The position numbers were made by a program, and so were the translations under genes. Below the pieces are notes generated by a model. The model ran no database searches. It saw only the letters and a program-made list of their open reading frames with translations, and was not told where the DNA came from. This document shows positions 1 through 11,053 of a stretch of DNA of 64,000 nucleotides, one piece after another (the stretch's first letter is position 1; every line of letters starts with the position of its first letter). Source of the DNA: Owenia fusiformis (lineage: Eukaryota > Annelida > Polychaeta > Sabellida > Oweniidae); assembly GCA_903813345.2 (NCBI GenBank), contig CAIIXF020000010.1, positions 28,794,425 to 28,858,424 of the forward strand. The letters are read 5' to 3'.

Positions 1-232
1 ACAGTCTCATTATCAAACTTGGGCTCAAAATTTAGTTTCAGCATTTGGAAAATGTTTTACAATGTTATATATTTTATAAATATAAAATTGATTTCTCTCA
101 CACTTAGTGGGATCAGATCAAAATATTAATACATTTGTTTTTGAGAAACTAAATCAAAGAATTGCTTGTTTGCTTGATCTGTTGAATGCAAAGATCATGT
201 GGTACCTTGGAACAAGCTGTAGTCTTACATAA

Positions 233-405
233 AATAAAAGGTGCTCATTTTGCAATTAAGAAATGGTAATCTTGCATTAATAAATGGTAGTCTTGCATTC
301 AATAAGTGATGTTTTTTGTTTAATGAGTGGTAGTCTTACATTAAATTAGTGGTAGTCTTGCATTTAGTATACTGATAGTCTTGCATTAAACAAGTGTGGT
401 AGTCT
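233..405. repeat. 24-bp minisatellite, left part
   Basis: Degenerate copies of a roughly 24-30 bp unit with core GTGGTAGTCTTGCATTAAA. The array is interrupted after base 405 by a transposon and resumes at 1108, where copies are nearly perfect. The first 230 bases show nothing recognisable. Confidence 0.8.
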
Positions 406-1107
406 CAGTGGCGTAGCCAGGATTTGGTGACCGGGGGTTCTATTTTTATGTTATTCACAAATCCCCCCCCCCTTCATTAGGGTTTCTCAAATAATTCAAT
501 TTGTACAATTACACTCCCTCCAAAAGTTTGGCAATCCTAACTACCCCATTGGATTATGTATCAAAGCATCTTTAAGTTTGAATTCTTATTTGCATAATTT
601 GTAAAGAAAAAACTATTTTGGGAGGGGAAATATAATTCATTTCAATACCTTCATTAAAGGCAGAATCTGATCTATCTGAAATTTTTATATTACTTTTAAA
701 GATTGTAAATATGTTGTCACCTTGTTTGTGTTTATGTTTTATGTTTATTGTATTAATCCAACAATGTAATTAGTTTGTATGAAATCCGATTTGAAATCGG
801 GAATAAAAGATACATACATACAAAGGACTGATTTAGCCATTGCCCAAGATGGGTATTTTGTCCGAGATGAAGCATGCCAAACGTTTTGAGGGAAGTGTAA
901 CTTCACTATGACATGTTTTTAAGAAAATAATGCTCTCGTGTTCACCATCACAAATATCAATTCATTTACTGCTCATATATGTAGTTTTCAAATAGCACAG
1001 TAATTTAATGATTCTGGTTATATGCATTTTTCCGCAAAATGATATTTTGGGAAATCCTGACCAGGGGTTCGTTCGAACCCACCGAACCCCCGCTGGCTAC
1101 GGCTATG
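406..1107. mobile_element. Short TIR element inserted in the minisatellite
   Basis: The left end starts CAGTGGCGTAGCCAGG and the right end finishes CTGGCTACGGCTATG, so the two ends are imperfect inverted repeats. AGTCT stands on both sides (401-405 and 1108-1112) as a 5-bp target duplication, and the minisatellite unit reads through if the element is removed. No coding capacity. Similar CCTGGCTACGCCTATG ends recur near 51215-51230. The superfamily is uncertain; the CAG terminus would suit hAT but the 5-bp duplication is short for that. Confidence 0.65.
600..822 (+). mobile_element. Possible LINE 3'-end remnant
   Basis: The stretch ends with a small hairpin (CCGATTTGAAATCGG), then AATAAA and an ATAC microsatellite, which is the layout of a LINE 3' tail. 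No reverse transcriptase sequence precedes it. The left boundary is a guess. Confidence 0.3.
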
Positions 1108-1372
1108 AGTCTTACATTAATAAATGGTAGTCTTGTATTAAATAAGTGTGGTAGTCTTGTATTAAACAAGTGTGGTAGTCTTGTATTAAACAAGTGTGGT
1201 AGTCTTGTATTAAACAAGTGTGGTAGTCTTGTATTAAACAAGTGTGGTAGTCTTGTATTAAACAAGTGTGGTAGTCTTGTATTAAACAAGTGTGGTAGTC
1301 TTGTATTAAACAAGTGTGGTAGTCTTGTATTAAACAAGTGTGGTAGTTTTGCATTTAATAAGTGGAACTCTT
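1108..1372. repeat. 24-bp minisatellite, right part
   Basis: About ten nearly identical 24-bp units with core GTGGTAGTCTTGTATTAAAC. Because 24 is divisible by three, all frames stay open and yield repetitive 8-residue translations on both strands. These are artefacts of the repeat and not proteins. Confidence 0.9.
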
Positions 1373-2485
1373 ATGTTTAAAATGTGCGTCTTCATTTGTT
1401 AAATGTGCTTAAAAGATACAAAAATCATCGATAATTGCTGGTCGAATGCCATCACTGGTCACAAAAGCATCAAACCTCCGGAACTCCATACATGTCAAAG
1501 AATGTTAATGCGATCTGTCAAGACCAAAACCAAATTTGCTTTACTTGATTTGGGTAAAATGTCAAGGTCCTTGCGGAATGACAAGGCTAAAGAGTTATGA
1601 AAATAGCTAACAAAAGTGATAAATCTAAAAATCCACTGCAGTCAAAAAACTGGTGCAAATATCAGAAATATCAAAAATATAAGAATAGCGCAATTAAGAT
1701 ATCACACTGGTCATGTTTTAAAATGCCAAATATTGTCAAAACCTGTACATGTAGTAAAGTAAATATTTGCCTGACTCCATTGTCAATAATAGCAACCTGC
1801 TAAAGTCTTTTCAAGCCACTACACCGAATATAATTGCAACTAATTTAGATGTTTGAGAGGAAAATATTACAGTTGAAAAGTTGAATTAGGAGAAAAGGAG
1901 CAGTTCATTTTAGGAATATAGCTACAATACAATCTGATATATCTTTTTCATAATTAATGTATTAAAAACTGATTTGGATGTGAATTCATGCAATTTTTTC
2001 ATTCATTTGTTTTAAAAAATACATTAGAGACATCAAAAACATGTATTTTCAATGACTCAAGGCTCAATATTTTAATCATGTCAACCCCAGTTGTCTTCCC
2101 AACTCAATGCACCAAGAATAAAAACCAACAAAATTGGCTGGAATTAGTCAATTAGTATCAATGTACCATAATTAAGTCCTGACACTGGCAAACGTTTCAG
2201 TGTGAAAGCTGATACAGTGACACACTTTATACTTGGTCACTTCATTCAGATCTTATGGAAATACAGGACCAGAGATAACTTTAAGGCAGGGCCTTGTTCA
2301 TCAGCATTTTTCAAAACCCAAAGATAGCTACAAGATGTGCAGTTTCTATCATACAACAATAGAATATGTCTCCAATGACAACTAGACTTCACTACACACT
2401 ACACTATACAACATCAGTGATTTTTTCATCAAATTGTGACGGTGAGTATTTTAGATAAAAGATGGCACTGGACCAGTGGACCTAC
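1373..2485. other. No recognisable gene
   Basis: AT-rich unique-looking sequence with only short chance open frames. It lies downstream of the last exon I can place for gene 1 (minus strand), so further exons or a 3' UTR may be hidden here. I see no clear splice acceptor with coding sequence. Confidence 0.4.
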
Positions 2486-2547
2486 CTGTGGGTGCTGACC
2501 TCTAGGAGGAACAACTGGTGGGGGCATCATTAAACCGCCACTGTTAC
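2486..2547 (-). CDS. Gene 1, exon (partial gene): Pro-rich segment
   Basis: A 62-base exon read on the minus strand, bounded by a pyrimidine-rich acceptor (TTTCTCCAG before 2547) and a GTAGGT donor after 2486. It starts in phase 1 (two bases finish a codon) and encodes NSGGLMMPPPVVPPRGQHPQ, ending in phase 0. The phase fits the donor of the exon at 8568-8758 only if that exon ends in its second (shifted) frame. The Pro-rich PPPVVPPR segment would suit an SH3-binding or disordered linker, but the protein is not recognised. Exon call rests on splice sites, open frame and phase match, not on a known homologue. Confidence 0.5.
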
Positions 2548-2838
2548 CTGGAGAAAGATGCAAATCAATCATCATTCATAAAGTATTGAGTATACATGAT
2601 TATGAAATATATTGTGTCATGTCCTCCCCATGATTTTTTCTCAAGCACATGCAAATTATTCTCATTTCAGTTATTCAAAATTTTTCTGAAATTTAAAGTG
2701 CAAATTGATTTTCAAGAGATTGCATGCCCATTTTCAAAATCTCAGTTAGGTTTGGAACTTGCTTGCTGAGGGTGCTGGGAGATAACTCAGATAACTAGCT
2801 GTAATATCAACAATACGGGGTGTTTCATATGTATGCAC

Positions 2839-3749
2839 TAGGGGTCATGCGATTCATCGATATATCGATGCATCGGCTCGTTTGGTGACGATACGAGCGT
2901 ATCGATACGAAGACTCAAATATCGATACACCAAAAATATAATTAACATACCTGAAATCCATCATATTTTGCCGAAATCTACTGAATATTTGACTTTTTTA
3001 TGAAATTGTTCTTATATTTTTTGTTTGGTTTCTCGCTGGACATGACACGCCCAAAATTGTGTATAAATGCGAACAGAATGCTTAGCGGGTTGACAGTCAA
3101 AATGCGAACAAATAACTCGTGTCTTCTATGTCTTCGTATATCAACGTACTTTGTTTTATAATTATTCTATATAGTTTTGACAATTTAGTATGAATAAATA
3201 TAATCTTTGAAGTTTTTATTCGATAGAACGCCGCGTTAAAAAATTGCCTACTAATATTGATAACTCTAATAAAAAACCGAACAATATTTACGTTCGGAGT
3301 ATTAATGTTGACCGGAGTTTAGAAATTGAAACTTTTTGAAAGTTTTGAAAACAATTGATAGAATTATGGCCGTGTAAATATCAAACATGGGTAGTTGTGA
3401 TATCCTAATACGGCCCCTAATAGAAAATCTACTGTAGTACTTTGTAACATTCCTCAGTAAAGGGAAAGCACAGCCGGACTACAAGAAATATTGCAAAATA
3501 TGCATAGCTGGCTACTATACAGCAGGTACTGAGGTAGGCTTGATACTTGACAATAGTTTTTATGCTGCATCTTATTAATCAAATGTCACAGCAAGTGATA
3601 GACTTTCAACTCGACCTCAGCTACGTCAGTTTTGCACCCCCCCCTCCCCCGGTTCAACTACACTATTATGTATCGTATCGTTGCTCGTATCGTGACCTGA
3701 GTATCGAGATACGTATCGTATCGTTTCGTAATGTATCGTGGGACCCCTA
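2839..3749. mobile_element. hAT-like non-autonomous element
   Basis: Ends are TAGGGGTC and GACCCCTA, with subterminal ATCGATAC-type motifs repeated at both ends. The 8-bp flanks GTATGCAC (2831-2838) and GTATGAAC (3750-3757) differ at one base and look like an aged target duplication. The element interrupts the left end of the TA-flanked element around it. A 911-bp non-coding body. Confidence 0.65.
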
Positions 3750-4289
3750 GTATGAACCCCCCTCTAAACTCAAACATGTAGCATTGCTACCCTATCAAGT
3801 TATAGTATATCATTTTGTTCCTTATGGGAAGTTACATAGGATTGGAAAGTTTCAGAATCCAGGGGTGTCACTGACAAAAGATATAATGTATCAAACAATG
3901 TGGGTATGGGTTATTTAGACGGCAATTTTTGGTGATTTTTAGGAAAATTTCAAAGACAAATTTAGTTTCCATATTGCACATTTCTAGCTATTGTCACCAT
4001 GGCAGAGCTCAGTCCACATGTCTGTGGCAATAGACTCGATGCGAGTAGAAATAATCTTGATTTACGTCATTAAATATTCAAAATTCAGTCAAAGTGATGT
4101 CACATTTGAAATCTGCATGTAAAAGTACATCTAGAAATATGGTTTCGAAAATTGTCTATCAACTTTGAAATTTGATTTTTTTGAAAATGTAACTTCTTGT
4201 TCGGGTTGATTCCCCAGACCCCATGTTTCAAAATTCAAAACAAGACACACAGTGATAAATATCGCACTTTGAAGAGCAAACTGGCCACC

Positions 4290-5650
4290 ATGCAATTTAC
4301 CCAGCATGGCCAAAACCTAATCAGACCTTGGCACTAGTCTGCTCTTGCATCTGTAAACATTTCAAGTTGACAAGGTTAGCAGTTTTTCTGCAATTTTGAT
4401 GAGAAGAATTTATTTGTAGTCTTGAACTTTGGGAAAATTTAGATAACATTGTTTGTGACCTAATTTGATGACCTTCGACCTTGAAAATTTCACTTTTTCA
4501 GACCTCAGTAGGTGTTTTGTAATTAGCTGACCTAAATTTAAATCCAAAATATCAATTTAGAAAATCAAATTTTTGACCTTTTCAAGGCCACTGAAGGTCA
4601 ACGAAAGGTCTAATCTGAAATCTAAGGTCAGATTTGAACTTCTGAGAACTTGTAGATGTTTTTAAAAAAAAAAAATTTGGTCAATTTGGAGCAAGTTGAA
4701 TAATTCAAAATGGCCACCAAATTGAAAAATTCAAAATGGCCACCATGTAATTCACCCAGCATACCCAAAACCTAATCAGATCTTGGCAATAGTCTGTTCT
4801 TGCATCTGTAAAAATTTCAAATTGAACGGATAAGTGGTTTTCCTGATATTTTGATGACAAGATTTGTTGAAAAATTCAAAATGGCCACCACATAGTTTAC
4901 CCAGCATGCCCTCAACCTAATCAGATCTTGGCACTAGTCTGCTATTGCATGTGTAAAAATTTCAAGTTGAACAGGTTAGCGGTTTTCTTGGAATTTTGAT
5001 GACAAGAATTGATTTGTAGTCTCAAAATTTGAGAAACTTGGATAACATCATTTGTGACCTAGTTTAATGACCTTGACTTTCGACCTTGAAAATTTCACTT
5101 TTTCAGACCTCAGTAGGTGTTTTGTAATTAAGCTGACCTAAATTTAAATCCAAAATATCAATTTAGAAAATCAACTTTTTTGACCTTTTCAAGGTCACTG
5201 AAGGTGAATGAAAGGTCAAATCTGAAATCTAAGGTCAGATTTGAACTTCTGAGAGCTTGTAGATGTTTTAAAAAAAAAAATTTGATCAATTTGGAGACAA
5301 TAGTCTGTTCTTGCATCTGTAAAAATTTCTAGTTGAACGGATAAGTGGTTTTCCTGGAATTTTGATGACAAGATTTGTTGAAAAATTCAAAATGGCCGCC
5401 ACATAGTTTACCCAGCATGCCCTTAACCTAATCAGATCTTGGTTCTAGTCTGCTCTTGCATCTGTAAAAATTTCAAGTTGAACAGGTAAGCAGTTATCCT
5501 GGAAATTTGATGACAAGATTTGGTTTATGTCCCGCCCGCCGGCATGCCCAAACGCCCGCACGCCCAAACGCCCGCCCAACAGCTCAAGACGACGACAATA
5601 TAGCAGTTTTTCAAAGTGCGATAAAAAGTGAATTATCTTATCTTGTAATG
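4290..5650. repeat. Degenerate tandem repeats (CCAGCATGCCC / GGTCAAATCTG family)
   Basis: Long direct repeats recur here, for example the stretch containing CCTAATCAGATCTTGGCA and the stretch containing GACCTCAGTAGGTGTTTTG (near 4503 and 5105). A GC-rich CGCCCG run at 5525-5580 closes the block. A related block lies at 23290-23600. Non-coding. Confidence 0.6.
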
Positions 5651-5655
5651 GACAA

Positions 5656-6545
5656 ACCAGAACAACGGCAATGCAAAACCTTAGCAAATCCCATCAAACA
5701 GCCATGGATGGCATTATTACAAACAAAGTATATAGCAAAAATGGCAGGCATTTTTCCAAATGGCCGTCTTCTACCAAAAGTGTCATTAGACCATTTGCCA
5801 TATTTATTATAGTATTCACATACCAAATATGAACAAAATCGCTCTACTACTTTTCGAGTTATAGTAAAATACGTTAAAATGGCGGCCATTTTCAAAAATG
5901 GCGGCCATTTTCAAAAATGGCCGCCTTCTACCAAAAGTGTCATTAGACAGTGTCCCATCCTTATAGTATTCACATACCAAATATGAACAAAATCGCTTCA
6001 CTACTTTTCGAGTTATAGTAAAATAGGTTAAAATGGCGGCCATTTTTCAAAATATTTTAAAATGGCCACCTTCTACCAAAAGTGTCTTTAGACAGTGTGC
6101 AATGTTTATAGTATTCACATACCAAATATGAACAAAATCGCTCCACTACTTTTCGAGTTACAGCAAAAATCGTAAAATAACGAGTAAAGGCCGCCATTTT
6201 TCAAGATGGCTGCCATGTGCTTCTTTAATATCTACATTTCTAGCTTTATTAATGTCCTATATAATTTTTTTACATCTAAAACATATCGCTATTACAGTTT
6301 TACATATTGCACCTAAATTACTGTAAATTCATCACTAAAATGGCTGCCATTTTGAAATGAGTGGCCATTTTGAAAATTGGCTTTCGAGCAGAACTTCTAT
6401 CCCCATAGGGTATATTTGTACAAAATATGATCAAAATCGGGCCAACGGTATTTGAGTTATTGCCCGGACGGACGGACGGACGGATGGACGGACGGACGGA
6501 CGGAGGCGTTCCCTATATCCCTCCGAACTTCGTTCGATGGGATAA
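5656..6545 (-). mobile_element. Helentron-like (Helitron2) non-autonomous element
   Basis: Left end CCAGAACAACGGCAATGC is followed by an internal AATCCCATCRAAC; the right end is CGAACTTCGTTCGATGGGATAA. The inverted repeat is therefore terminal on one side and internal on the other. The body holds about 130-bp repeats built around ATGGCGGCCATTTTTCAAAA and a CGGA microsatellite near 6470-6505. Orientation is given by placing the hairpin end as the 3' end. Family logic is best seen in the copy at 18594-20163. Confidence 0.65.
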
Positions 6546-7573
6546 TAAAATTTTCTTTCACTGGACATATTCTAATTTGCATAACTATTAGAAATAGATG
6601 TAATTTAAGTTAAAGGGAACTTTCTACTATACCCGCCATGCTATCTGACCCGAGCAAGCCATCTGGTGGTGAATCTGGTAACTACCTACTCGTATCTGCG
6701 TTATTATGCACAAGATATATAGACAGGACTCATGCAGTGGCTTATAGGAAGTTCAGGGACCATGGAACCACCTTTATCACTAAAATTGGGAAGCAGACAA
6801 AGTGAACAGATCACCGGACTGGCTTAAAAATCCTATTACAAAACTGCTTATAAATGACCCCCTTCCTACATATTTTGATGGATTGTATCAATGTATCTTT
6901 TTTCAGGGACACCTCCTGATTCTGAAACTTTCCAATCCTATGTAACTTTTCAAGAGGAACAAAATGATAAATAACTTGATAGGGTGGCAATGCTACATGT
7001 ATGAGTTTAGAGGGGGTGCATACATATTAAACACCCTGTATACAAACAAAACAGAACAGGCAGACTCTAAAAAGACCCGTCATATGGTCGATACAAATTA
7101 TGTTTATATGAATGTTGTAATTCTATGAATACTTACTTGGGCTTATATTAGTCATTAAGTTAAGTTTTATATTTCCAGCTATTTACGTATGAAATGAATG
7201 CAGCATGAGAAAAGAAAAACAACAATGTTACATTTAAGTTAATGGATTTTCGCAATATTTATGTGATAGCATATACATATATGATCAAATCTGTAATCTG
7301 ATTGGTGTAAAATATAATAAGTATCCATCATTGAACCAATCAGGTAACACAATAGTTATTAAATTATGCATTAGGAACCTGTAGAAGGCGGAGAAGATTC
7401 ATGCTTTAGAATAAAAAATAGATAATAAAGGAGAAAACTCGAACTGGATCATGAAATCGAAACAAAAGAGAAAATCTATGAACATATCCTCATGATATGA
7501 TTACTATACAACCTACAAATAGATTCTGCGTGCCTTTTGGTAAAATCATCTTGAGAATATAAATGAACTAATG

Positions 7574-8457
7574 AATTTAGAAATCCCTATATCTTGAAAA
7601 ATACTGGTTCAATTATGTTCATATTTTCAGGAAATAAAGAAGAGATTGTGTATGTATAGCTCCTGTAAATGGTTAGTTGTAAAACATGATGCCTTGGACA
7701 CCTGCTCAAAAGACAGCTGACTACTAGGAAAATGTGAAAAACACAGTCAGGGGTGACTGCAACCGCAGAAAACTAAATAACTTCCTAGCCATAGTGTTTT
7801 GGCTCTTCAAATTTGGCACAAATCATCTTCATTCACTGTATGGTAAATCTGTAGAGTAAAATCAAAATCACTTCAGGGACTTTACAGTCATGATCTAAAT
7901 GCTTTCAAATTGCAGTCAAACGCCCTGGTTCAGGCAGACTTAAGAAGGCATTTTGACCATGACTGTAAAGTCCCTGGAAAGATTTTGATGAAACTCTACA
8001 AATTCATCACACATTGAATGCGGATAAGTGCCAAATCTGAAGTCCCAAAACACTATGGTTAGAAAGTTATTTGGTTTTATTGCCGCGGCAGTCACCTCTG
8101 ACTGCATTTCATATTTTCCTAGTACAACTGTCATTTGAGCAATTGTCCAAGGCATCATGTTTTACAACTTACTGACAACAGGAGCTATACATACAGTCTC
8201 TTCTTTCTTTTCCCCAAAATGAACATAATTGAATTAGTATTTTCCAAGATAGTGATTTTCCATTCAAGTTTTTCGTATTTTGCTGGTATAATTGTCTTTT
8301 GAGCAAGTGTCCAAGACATCATGTTTTACAACTAACTAACAACAGGGGCTATACACACACAGTCTCTTCTTTCTTTCCTGAAAATATGAACATAATTGGA
8401 TCAGTATTTTCCAAGATATAGCGATTTCTTTGGCTTGCGTTTTTGTTGAACACCCTG
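7574..8457. mobile_element. Mariner-like non-autonomous element, left end worn
   Basis: Right end ...GCGTTTTTGTTGAACACCCTG is followed by TA. The body is homologous to the complete copy at 33804-34551, with an inverted internal layout (for example CCTTGGACACCTGCTCAAAA near 7690). The left terminus cannot be placed exactly, and 8160-8450 contains an extra partial duplication. Confidence 0.55.
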
Positions 8458-8567
8458 TATTTAGCAGTTGCCTCTTTTATCTCTCATAAATTCATCTATT
8501 TTCCATTCTTTTTTCATTTCAAAACCAAACTCATTTACCATGACACTTCTCCAGGCCATATACCCAC

Positions 8568-8758
8568 CTTGTTGTAAAATATCATAAGCGTCAAGAGATG
8601 AGCTCCTGGAATGACCATGGGGTCTGGGGGTGGGGTAGGTGCACTATGGTCCGGCCCCTCACCCCCTAGATTTTCTTGAGAACCTACGAGTGACAGGTTG
8701 CTCCCCTTATTGACTATAGGGGGAGGTAGGAGAATAGCTTCTGTGTTTGAATTAGCAG
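8568..8758 (-). CDS. Gene 1, exon with an internal frame break
   Basis: Minus-strand exon between an acceptor at 8759-8760 (GCTTATAG) and a GTGGGT donor below 8568. It starts in phase 1, matching the donor of the exon at 13347-13574, and reads AANSNTEAILLPPPIVNKGS, then NLSLVGSQENLGG and SAPTPPPDP. Immediately after this the sensible reading moves to another frame, HGHSRSSSLDAYDILQQ, which ends in phase 1 as the next exon (2486-2547) requires. Staying in the first frame would meet a stop codon in that next exon. The break falls in a C-rich run near 8615-8630. Either one base is missing in this assembly or allele, or the gene is damaged. Product unknown; low-complexity Pro/Ser regulatory type. 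Confidence 0.5.
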
Positions 8759-8879
8759 CTATAAGCAAAAAATAAAGAAAAAGAAAAACTGTACAACTAT
8801 GAAATAAAAACATGGTGGCAGGCAAATGTATGGGTAGTGTCCGAGATTTATAGCCTATTGCTTTAGCCATCATATGGGT

Positions 8880-9236
8880 TCTATACTATGAGGTTATATA
8901 ATGGTTCTTTCTGTATATCGTGTTTATGCTCTATAAAATGCACGATTATAGAGAATGAACCATTATATAATCTTATTATGCCACTCTAAGTTCAATTACA
9001 GTTGATTCGAACACAATCATAACAATTAAAAACAATAAAAATATCCTATAGCCTACTGAATAATGCTGATGTTGATCTCGAACCATTTATGACGTGGCTT
9101 GATTCTAGCAAATAATGCCGGAACCATTTATGACGTCACTTGATTCTAGGAAATCATGAATATTTTCATGATTTTTTTATTCATTAGTTCCCAGAATGCA
9201 CTTCTACAGTGGTATACGCTGGAGTGTATACGGAGG
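8880..9236. repeat. Palindromic AT-rich repeat arm
   Basis: Contains inverted motifs such as ATTATATAATGGTTCT / GAACCATTATATAAT (8890-8970). TCTAAGTTCAATTACAG near 8987 is mirrored by CTGTAATTGGACTTAGAG near 10995, so this arm pairs with 10930-11050 across the element inserted at 9237-10921. Confidence 0.5.
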
Positions 9237-10921
9237 CAGAGCTGTCAAGTGTCCCGCGAATGGCGGGATTATCCCGCGAATTTGATCAAAATAAGGCTTA
9301 TTCGTGTGTCCCGCAATGTCCCGCTAAGTTCCGCAAATGTGGTTTTGACCTCCGCGAATTTCCAAAATTGTTGCAATCCCCTATATTGTAATTATCTTAT
9401 CTTATATAAGAAGCCAAGTTTTTGCACTTTTGAGGAGTAAGTTTACCTAATTTTAAGTACCTAGCATGCTGTTGTTTGGTATCAAAATAAAGAGGAAGGG
9501 TTCAACTTTCATTTTAATTACGAAAATAGGGATGTAGGTCAAAAATAGTTCTAACGTTGGCCTTTTTACTATCCGTGTGGCCTTCATCTCAGAACTGAGC
9601 AAATGTTAGCAAACGCGAGTTACAATAAATGGACGCTGATATCTAGAAAGGGTTTGTAGAAAAACCGGGTACCGGGTAGTAAATCCTCCATGCTGGGTTC
9701 AAACTTGGTACCCGGTACCCGGTCAAAAAACGGGTACCCAAAAAACGAAAAATACGAATATATAACATAATTAGATTATGAGAAAACGTGTAAGATTTGT
9801 TTTGAATTCACAAAAATGTATGTATCCTTCAAAATTGAGCTAGAAGCTTCAAATAAAAAGCATATTTAAGGCTCTTTTCTTCCTCCCCCCCCTTCATTAC
9901 CAATGGAAATATGACCATGATGATATGACCAGGACGAAAAGAGCCTTAAAATGCTTTTTCTTTGAAGCTTCTAGCTCAATTTTGAAGGAAGTTACATACA
10001 TTTTTGTGAATTCAAAACAAATCTTACACGTTTTCTAATGATCTAATTATGTTGTATATTCGTATATTTCGTTTTTTGGGTACCCGGTTTTTTCGACCGG
10101 GTACCAAGTTTGAACCCAGCATGGAGGATTTACTACCCGGAACCCGTTTTTTTCTACAAACCCTATCTAGAAAAGTAACCCCATTCCCTATAATTTGATG
10201 TAGATTAATCGAACCCCTATATCATTTCATTCCATTATCTATTTCAATTGAAAGAAAATGTCTACAGTATATGAATAGGTACATTTTAATATATAACATT
10301 ATGGGGGTAAGCGTTTCATAGTTGTTTACGATGCCAGAAATGCAAAGTATTGTTCCGAATTTTTGAATTTCGTGTTAGATTACGGTACTCACACCTGAAG
10401 CATGGTTTTTGCTTTTGAAAAATTACAATAAAGTTTAATACTATTCCTATACGTATTTTGTGAAATTGTGTTGACGTTTATTTAAGTTACAATACAACGG
10501 TGCATTGTATTTGATTAATCAGTATTTGGAAGTTTGATTTAAGTACTTTTACACGCTTTTACATTAGTCCCAATCACGCAAATCCTTGAATGTCCCGGGA
10601 CATCCTGCAAATTTAGGTGAATGTCCCGCGAAATCCCGCAAATTAAGGGCACTTTGTCTAAAAAATCTGTCCCTCTATCAAGTTTTTGGCGTTAAACCTG
10701 TTAACTATCTCGCAATTAGGGTGTTTGTCCCTCGAATGGTCCCGCGAAATCCCGCGAATTTGCGAAAAAAAAGTTGGCCTATTAGCACAATCACGCAAAT
10801 CCCTTAAATGTCCCGCGAAATCCCGCGAATTTAGTAGATGTCCCGCAAAATCCCGCGAATTTTGGGCACTGGGTCTAAAAAATCTGTCCCGCGAGAAAAT
10901 CTTTAGGGGTTGACAGTACTG
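9237..10921. mobile_element. Composite TIR element, copy 1 (CAGAGCTGTCAA ends, 6-bp TSD)
   Basis: Starts CAGAGCTGTCAA and ends TTGACAGTACTG, a 12-bp imperfect inverted repeat, with CGGAGG on both sides (9231-9236, 10922-10927). TCCCGCGAAT and its variants are scattered near both ends, an arrangement typical of transposase-binding subterminal repeats. A Mutator-like foldback sits at 9650-10163. No transposase is encoded. A second copy lies at 50486-52349. The CAG...CTG ends resemble hAT, but two independent duplications of 6 bp, not 8, argue for caution. Confidence 0.75.
9650..10163. mobile_element. Mutator-like foldback element nested in the composite
   Basis: A long palindrome. The left arm begins GGGTTTGTAGAAAAACCGGG and the right arm ends CTACAAACCC, with arms of roughly 230 bp and a short C-run loop near 9885. 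TATCTAGAAA stands on both sides (9640-9649, 10164-10173) as a 10-bp target duplication, within the range known for MULE elements. GGTACCCGG motifs repeat within the arms. Confidence 0.75.
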
Positions 10922-11053
10922 CGGAGGGGTTGTATACGATGACGATATACCACTCTCCACTGTATATCATTGTTATAGACCCATGTTATACAACTGTAAT
11001 TGGACTTAGAGTGGTATAATGTTCTATATCATTCGGATACTACCCATGCTAAT

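Larger units (their letters stand above)
4036..6700. repeat. Repeat copy with GATGCGAGTAG ends, interrupted
   Basis: Begins GATGCGAGTAGAAAT and ends CTACTCGTATC, an inverted pair. The sequence at 4036-4270 and 6546-6700 is collinear with the complement of the intact copy at 11878-12248, so about 2.3 kb was inserted between 4270 and 6546. Non-coding. Confidence 0.55.
2816..7038. mobile_element. Mariner-like TIR element (TA target), heavily interrupted
   Basis: Left end CGGGGTGTTTCATATGTATG is the inverted counterpart of the right end, which finishes ATTAAACACCCTG. TA flanks both sides (2814-2815, 7039-7040). The subterminal sequence at about 3760-3880 is repeated inverted at about 6900-7025 (both contain GTTACATAGGATTGGAAAG or its complement). 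No transposase frame is left. The inside is filled with other repeats, including elements at 2839-3749 and 5656-6545. Confidence 0.6.

Noticed and set aside
1005-1380. Repetitive open frames with an 8-residue period
   Set aside because: They are translations of the 24-bp minisatellite on both strands.
5507-5812. Open frames with PEQRQ...NPI-type sequence (also near 20643, 37013 and 54770)
   Set aside because: The shared peptide is the translation of the hairpin end of the Helentron-like repeats, where all frames vary; no independent coding evidence.
8535-8873. Single 112-residue minus open frame as a whole gene
   Set aside because: Its start lies in intron sequence before the acceptor and its end runs past a donor; the supported part is the spliced exon 8568-8758.
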